Shown in pieces: positions 60,097 to 64,000 of a stretch of DNA of 64,000 bases. Under the pieces are notes generated by a model that saw only the letters and a program-made list of their open reading frames with translations, searched no databases and was not told the origin of the DNA. Numbering within the stretch: position 1 is the first letter of the stretch; every line of letters begins with the position of its first letter. The stretch lies in the NCBI RefSeq assembly GCF_021390435.2, contig NZ_JAJVCN010000001.1, positions 1,736,001 through 1,800,000 of the forward strand, written 5' to 3'. The stretch is from Kibdelosporangium philippinense. Its GTDB lineage: Bacteria; Actinomycetota; Actinomycetes; Mycobacteriales; Pseudonocardiaceae. Both the position numbers and the translations under genes were made by a program.

Positions 60097-61001
60097 AGTA
60101 GAGCTGTGGCGACGGCTGCGTCGGCGGCGCCGATTCCGGTCAGGTCCGCAATGGACAGACCGGATCGGTGCCGTACGCCGTCACGCAGGACACTTCCCAC
60201 CGATACGTCGGCATCCTGAGCGACGATGCCTGCGCGGACGGCGTTGCCGAAGTCGCCGTGGTGCAGGCATTGTTCGTGATCATCGGTCGCGATGATCGAA
60301 GCCGACGCGAACAGTTCCGACGGGAGTTCGCCCTTGCCGGGCAGGTCTGTGCCGAGAGCCGTGACGTGCAAAGCAGAGCTGAACGCTGAGGCCGGTGCCA
60401 GGGGAGTGGTGGCCGCGGTTGCCGTGATCACGCATGGGACTCCGCTGATATCGCCCGGAGAAGCCGAGATCCCGTCCTCCGTGAGCTCCCGGCACAACCG
60501 GGCGACCTCGGCGGGCCGCCGACCCCACACCCGAACCGAACTCAGAGGACGAAGTTCACGCAGCCACACCACCTGAAGACGCGCCTGCAAACCCGTCCCC
60601 ATGACGGCGATATCGCTGACCTCAGGCGGAGTCAGGGCATGTGTGATCAACGCGCCAGCCGCCGCGGTCCGCCAAGCCGTCAGCCAACCCTGGTCGGCCA
60701 AGATCGCCGCAGGCACGCCATTCGTCGCGTCAACCACCATGACCAGGCCATTGTTGTTGGGCAGCCCCAACTCCGCGTTGCGGTAGAACCCACTGGCGAT
60801 CTTGACCGCGAAGTGCCGCGCACCCGACATGTACCCGGCTTTGACGTGACAGTCACCGTCCACATCAGGAAACACGAGGTGCATCGGCGGCGGAGTCTGT
60901 GTCTGGCCCGAAGCATGCGCGATCAAGGCGTCCCGGACCGCGCCGAACACCAGGTCGAAGGAAGCCATCGCGCGAAGCGCGGGCAGATCGATGATCTTCA
61001 C
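60090..61001 (-). CDS. Ornithine cyclodeaminase / mu-crystallin family protein
   Basis: 303-aa NAD(P)-dependent enzyme from GTG 61001, whose GTGA overlaps the aminotransferase stop. Family motifs: CHVKAGYMSGARHFAVKIASGFYRN (substrate Lys/Arg region), GLVMVVDATNGVPAAILADQGWLTAWRTAAAGAL, the Rossmann loop IAVMGTGLQARLQ, and GTDLPGKGELPSELFA near the catalytic Asp. Relatives catalyse ornithine cyclodeamination, imine reduction or amino-acid dehydrogenation. The operon order YheO regulator, aminotransferase, this enzyme recalls D-arginine/D-amino-acid utilisation clusters. Its last three residues and stop come from palindromic repeat copy 5. Confidence 0.88.
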   Translation of the reverse strand: MKIIDLPALRAMASFDLVFGAVRDALIAHASGQTQTPPPMHLVFPDVDGDCHVKAGYMSGARHFAVKIASGFYRNAELGLPNNNGLVMVVDATNGVPAAILADQGWLTAWRTAAAGALITHALTPPEVSDIAVMGTGLQARLQVVWLRELRPLSSVRVWGRRPAEVARLCRELTEDGISASPGDISGVPCVITATAATTPLAPASAFSSALHVTALGTDLPGKGELPSELFASASIIATDDHEQCLHHGDFGNAVRAGIVAQDADVSVGSVLRDGVRHRSGLSIADLTGIGAADAAVATALLS

Positions 61002-62122
61002 GAACGCTTCTCCAACCACGTGGCCCACCGATCAAGGGCGGCTTCCGGCGACTTGCGGCCGAGCCCCACCCGGAACCGGTCGGACGGCGTCTCAGTCAAC
61101 GAGGACGCGTAGATACTGGCCGGAAGCAACAGAACCCCTTCCTGCTCAACGAGTTCAGTGCACATAGCCTCGACGCCGTCGGCCCCTAGGTACTGAGGAA
61201 AACACACGCACCCACCTTGCGGCGGAGACCACGAGAAAAGCTCGGGGAACTGCGCGAAGAAAGCGTCGAACAAAGGAATGTTGGTGGCGATGATGGACCG
61301 GTTGCGAGCAATGATCTGATCACGAGCCGCCAGCGCGATCAACGCCAGAATCTCGCTGGGCGCGGAGTTGCAGATGGTCGTGTAATGCTTGGCGCGCTCA
61401 AGCCGTTCCAGCATCGACCGATCACGGCATGCGATCCAGCCGATCCGCAGTCCAGGCAAGCCATAAGCCTTGGACATCACGTTGAGGGACATCGCCCGAG
61501 CCGAAATATCGGCGGCCTGCGGCAGGGAAATGGCCCCAAGACCCTGGTAGACCTCATCGCTGAACAGGATGATCCCGCGCTCGTCACAGATCTGTGCGAG
61601 CCGTCGCCAGACAAACTCCGAAGGCACAGCACCGGTCGGATTGTTCGGGAAGTTGACCGAGATCATCCGCGTATTCGGCCGAATCGCGCTCACCACGGCG
61701 TCCAGATCCAGTGCCCAGGAGTCCGAAGGCTGCAGGGCGACCCCGGTGACGTCGCAAATGGACAGCGGAATGGTCTCGGCGGCCTGGTAGTTCGGCGTGA
61801 TCACGATGACGTGGTCGGTTGGCTCAAGCAAGGTCTGCATCGCCAGGTAGATGCCCTCTTCGGCGCCAGCGAAACACAGCACCTGATCCGGCGTGACGTC
61901 CGAATACGTGTCCGCGATAGCCGAACGCAATGCAGGCATGCCCCAGGTTTCGGTGTAACCGAGGCGAAGCGTGTCCCAGCGCTCCCGGCTTTCATCACTG
62001 GCCATTGCCAACAGCTCCGACAAAGCGAGAGTTTCGGCGTCGGAGGCCGTGAGGTGGTAGCGGGCCGCGAACTCCCACTTCGAGAAGTACGTCTCGAGCC
62101 GGAAGTCAGGAAGTACGGGCAT
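60998..62122 (-). CDS. PLP-dependent aminotransferase, class I/II
   Basis: 374-aa fold-type I aminotransferase from ATG 62122, with GGAAGGAAA upstream. Landmarks: AGAEEGIYLAMQTLL (PLP-binding start), ISVNFPNNPTGAVPS, LFSDEVYQGLG (Asp to pyridine N), the Schiff-base Lys in LNVMSKAYGLPGLRIGW, and the substrate carboxylate Arg in DRFRVGLGRK. It probably transaminates the same amino acid that the coupled cyclodeaminase-family enzyme handles. Its start overlaps the YheO regulator gene by 17 bases, so the three genes form one transcription unit. Confidence 0.92.
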   Translation of the reverse strand: MPVLPDFRLETYFSKWEFAARYHLTASDAETLALSELLAMASDESRERWDTLRLGYTETWGMPALRSAIADTYSDVTPDQVLCFAGAEEGIYLAMQTLLEPTDHVIVITPNYQAAETIPLSICDVTGVALQPSDSWALDLDAVVSAIRPNTRMISVNFPNNPTGAVPSEFVWRRLAQICDERGIILFSDEVYQGLGAISLPQAADISARAMSLNVMSKAYGLPGLRIGWIACRDRSMLERLERAKHYTTICNSAPSEILALIALAARDQIIARNRSIIATNIPLFDAFFAQFPELFSWSPPQGGCVCFPQYLGADGVEAMCTELVEQEGVLLLPASIYASSLTETPSDRFRVGLGRKSPEAALDRWATWLEKRS

Positions 62123-62735
62123 CGGGGGTTTCCTTCCGGGATTCGGCAAGTAGTTGGTAGACGGCCGATCGCGAGATACGCAGCGCCCGCGCGACCACGG
62201 GGACAGATCGGCGCTGGGTGAAGATCCCGGCCGCGTCCAACTGCCCGACCAGGACGAGCCGGTCCTGTTTGGACAAGTTGTCCAGCTGGGTGCTGTGTTC
62301 GCGGACGTACTCGCCGACCAGGTCGTTGAGCGTCTCGGTCCAGTCGTTCTCGAACAAGGCTTTGGGTTGTTCGGTGGTCGGCGCGGCGAACGCGGCCAGG
62401 AAGCGGGCGGCCTCGTCGAACGCGGTCCGGTCGACGTTCACGCAGAACACCGCTTCGGCGTGCCCGGAGGCATCCCTGATCACCGCGCTCACGCTGGACA
62501 GGCGCCTGCCGTCGGCCAGCGACTTCGGGTACGGGCCGTAGACGTCACGGCTGGCCGGCCGGATCCCGTCGAGCTCGCTGAGCAGCGACGGATCGCCGAT
62601 CGTCCGGCCGGACATCGGGTTCCAGATCGCCGCGATCGTGCCGGTCACCGGGTCGTGCAGGACGACCTCGGCGTGCGGGGACAGCAGCCGGGCCATCGCC
62701 TCGGCCGCGGGCGCCAGCCGTTCGAACACGTCCAT
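62106..62735 (-). CDS. YheO/DauR-type PAS-HTH regulator
   Basis: 209-aa protein. The N-terminal YheO-like PAS domain is AEAMARLLSPHAEVVLHDPVTGTIAAIWNPMSGRTIGDPSLLSEL and GRRLSSVSAVIRDASGHAEAVFCVNVD. The C-terminal DauR-type helix-turn-helix (DRLVLVGQLDAAGIFTQRRSVPVVARALRISRSAVYQLLAESRK) ends the protein. In Pseudomonas, DauR represses a D-arginine operon and answers to a catabolite. Here the same operon holds an aminotransferase and an ornithine-cyclodeaminase-family enzyme, so local autoregulation of amino-acid breakdown is likely. Confidence 0.9.
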   Translation of the reverse strand: MDVFERLAPAAEAMARLLSPHAEVVLHDPVTGTIAAIWNPMSGRTIGDPSLLSELDGIRPASRDVYGPYPKSLADGRRLSSVSAVIRDASGHAEAVFCVNVDRTAFDEAARFLAAFAAPTTEQPKALFENDWTETLNDLVGEYVREHSTQLDNLSKQDRLVLVGQLDAAGIFTQRRSVPVVARALRISRSAVYQLLAESRKETPDARTS

Positions 62736-62739
62736 GCCG

Positions 62740-62772
62740 TGGACAATACGTCTTGGGTGGACAAAATGTCCA
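62740..62772. promoter_or_regulatory. TGGACA half-sites in the YheO/MarR divergent region
   Basis: TGGACA-AAA-TGTCCA (62758-62772) is a perfect dyad; another TGGACAA begins at 62740, directly at the YheO start. They could serve the YheO regulator, the divergent MarR protein, or both. Confidence 0.5.
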
Positions 62773-62821
62773 GACCGGTCTGTGGTCAGTACGCTGGTCT
62801 TGCGGCCAGTAGACTGGGCCG

Positions 62822-63400
62822 ATGCCGGGCCACCGATCGATCAACGAGGCCGAGAAGCTGGCCGAGGCCAAGCTCGGCGGGATCGCGATCAGCCGTGAAC
62901 AGATGGCCACGGTCGCCAACATCCACCGCGCGGCGATGGCCGTGCGCCAGCACTTCGAAGGCGGCGTGCTGCGCGAAGTCGACCTGACCTGGACCACGTT
63001 CGTGGTGCTGTGGGTGGTCTGGGTCTGGGGCGAGTCGGAAACCCGGCACGTGGCCGAGGAAGCCGGGATCTCAAAGGGAACCCTCACCGGCGTGGCGAAA
63101 ACCTTGGAGTCACGGGGTTTCGTGCAACGCGCCGCGCACCCGTCGGACGGCAGGCTCGTGCTGCTCAGCCTCACCGAGGAAGGCGAGCAGCTGATGCAGC
63201 GGATCTTCCCGGCCTTCAACGCCGAAGAGGTCTTCGTGACCAAACAGCTGAGCCCGGACGAGTTGCGCAGCACCGCCGAGTCGCTGCGCAAGGTCGTCCG
63301 TCAGGTTGAGATGCATGGCGACGAGCGGCGCCAGGAAATCCTGGCGGGCTCAACGTTGCCGCCGCGCCGCAGCGGCCGTCGCCCCAAGAACCCCAGCTGA
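62822..63400 (+). CDS. MarR-family regulator with basic tail
   Basis: 192-aa regulator from ATG 62822, longer than a minimal MarR protein. The winged helix is LTWTTFVVLWVVWVWGESETRHVAEEAGISKGTLTGVAKTLESRGFVQRAAHPSDGRLVLLSLTEEG. A long dimer helix follows and the C-terminus is basic (PPRRSGRRPKNPS). It is divergent from the YheO operon and ends one base before the convergent FAH-family gene. Which of them it regulates is not decided by sequence. Confidence 0.88.
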   Translation: MPGHRSINEAEKLAEAKLGGIAISREQMATVANIHRAAMAVRQHFEGGVLREVDLTWTTFVVLWVVWVWGESETRHVAEEAGISKGTLTGVAKTLESRGFVQRAAHPSDGRLVLLSLTEEGEQLMQRIFPAFNAEEVFVTKQLSPDELRSTAESLRKVVRQVEMHGDERRQEILAGSTLPPRRSGRRPKNPS

Positions 63401-63401
63401 C

Positions 63402-64000
63402 TCACTTCCGAGGCGGTCGGATGCCCCGGAATTCCCAGTCGCCGCCCAATGCCGTGGACAGCACTTCCTCGGATTCCGTTGGCTGCGCGCCGATGTCGGT
63501 ACGGATCGCGGTCGGGCCGGACACGATGTGGTTGGTCAACCTGCCGAGGCCTTCCACCTCCACCTCGACCACGTCACCCGGCTGCACCGGCCGGGAATTG
63601 GCTGGGGTGCCCGACAGCAGCACGTCGCCGGGGTGCAGCGTGATCGTCCTGGCGATGTCGGCGACGAGATAGTGCATGTCCCACTTCATCTCGTCGGTCG
63701 ATCCATTCTGGACAACGTTCCCGTTCACGTACGTCCTGATGTATTTCCCGTGGAAATCCCAGTCGGTGACCAGGCCGGGGCCGAGCGGGCACAACGTGTC
63801 GGAACCCTTGACCCGCAACATCGAACCCGCGTCCGTGTCACGGAAATCGTGCAGGCCGAAGTCATTGGCGACGGTGTAGCCCGCGATGTACGCCCCGGCG
63901 TCCTCCGGAGCGATGTTGCGGCACGTCCGGCCGATGACGATGGCGACTTCACCCTCGTAGTTCAGCCATTTGCAGCCTTCTGGCCGGACCACCGCGCCTT
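63402..64000 (-). CDS. Fumarylacetoacetate hydrolase-family protein, truncated by window edge
   Basis: The C-terminal 199 residues or so are in view; the frame is open to base 64000. FAH-fold motifs: NYEGEVAIVIGRTCRNI (metal Glu), GYTVANDFGLHDF, RVKGSDTLCPLGPGLV (the KG-D substrate/metal region), DIARTITLHPGDVLLSGTPANS and PGDVVEVEVEGLGRLTNHIV. Such enzymes hydrolyse or isomerise/decarboxylate acylpyruvate-type intermediates of aromatic degradation (HpaG-like). It is convergent with the MarR gene. The adjacent operon is outside the window. Confidence 0.9.
   Translation of the reverse strand, partial: GAVVRPEGCKWLNYEGEVAIVIGRTCRNIAPEDAGAYIAGYTVANDFGLHDFRDTDAGSMLRVKGSDTLCPLGPGLVTDWDFHGKYIRTYVNGNVVQNGSTDEMKWDMHYLVADIARTITLHPGDVLLSGTPANSRPVQPGDVVEVEVEGLGRLTNHIVSGPTAIRTDIGAQPTESEEVLSTALGGDWEFRGIRPPRK

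Noticed and set aside
25513..61001. SbnA/SbnB-like diaminopropionate pair (PLP enzyme at 25.5 kb and cyclodeaminase-family enzyme at 60 kb)
   Set aside because: The two genes are 34 kb apart, in separate operons with different partners, so no pathway link can be drawn.
1..64000. tRNA, rRNA or riboswitch genes and prophage
   Set aside because: I looked for tRNA-like cloverleafs with CCA-type ends, known leader motifs and phage structural genes and saw none. A tRNAscan or Rfam search would be decisive.

Overview
The window is high-GC actinomycete DNA. It has many GTG/TTG starts, 4-bp GTGA/ATGA gene overlaps, dense one-component regulators (MarR, TetR, LysR, Lrp, SARP, LuxR, HxlR, CGNR) and a class II lanthipeptide locus. 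The gene families suit the Pseudonocardiales (Amycolatopsis/Kibdelosporangium-like), but the genus cannot be proved from this sequence alone. The window is mosaic accessory chromosome: four insertion sequences, two kinds of dispersed intergenic repeat, and several broken genes.

1-5.9 kb: end of an ADP-forming-type acyl-CoA synthetase gene, then an Nramp-related transporter, a small membrane protein and a TerC-family protein (likely one operon), and a GbsR/MarR regulator. 6.1-7.8 kb: IS1380-type element. 8.0-10.6 kb: MFS exporter and MBL hydrolase divergent from a CGNR regulator, around a 13-bp operator-like palindrome. 10.6-12.4 kb: IS1182-type element inserted exactly at the CGNR stop codon. 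12.5-17 kb: regulators, a reductase, and frameshifted TetR, NmrA and metzincin-like protease genes. 17-23 kb: Lrp-type regulator divergent from a fused indolepyruvate ferredoxin oxidoreductase, then an acyl-CoA ligase and a SRPBCC-like protein. 23-29 kb: subtilisin, MFS + PLP enzyme operon, His-rich lipoprotein, NarL-type two-component system. 29-42 kb: further regulator/transporter pairs, gamma carbonic anhydrase, an IS5-type element, alpha/beta hydrolase, a GT87 mannosyltransferase-like protein, acyl-CoA dehydrogenase, and an IS630-type element sitting inside a palindromic repeat.

40.6-48 kb (minus strand) is the most biosynthetic part: a SARP-type activator, a 62-aa Cys-rich precursor peptide (LanA), a full LanM synthetase, an ABC exporter without a leader-peptidase domain, and a BBE-type FAD oxidase. 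Three TGTrTGC heptamers at 12-bp intervals lie in front of lanA, as expected for a SARP target. The oxidase C-terminus has been rewritten by the IS630 insertion.

48-57 kb: secreted zinc peptidase, TrmB/LuxR-like regulator, a decaying five-copy tandem operon of an unrecognised membrane protein family ('EWWAR' family), an S41 peptidase, and a 5'-truncated GT2 glycosyltransferase coupled to a HemN-like radical SAM enzyme. 57-64 kb: an array of modular ~22-bp units, a truncated siderophore-binding protein pseudogene that keeps an iron box, a secreted beta-helix glycanase, a YheO regulator/aminotransferase/ornithine-cyclodeaminase-family operon, a MarR regulator and a partial FAH-family hydrolase.

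Two themes run across the region. A palindrome family (arms CTCGTGAGTGGTTA, 18-nt loop with a GTTAGAAC core) occurs five times. Five genes carry single-base frameshifts, several in short homopolymers, so they may be sequence errors and not true pseudogenes.
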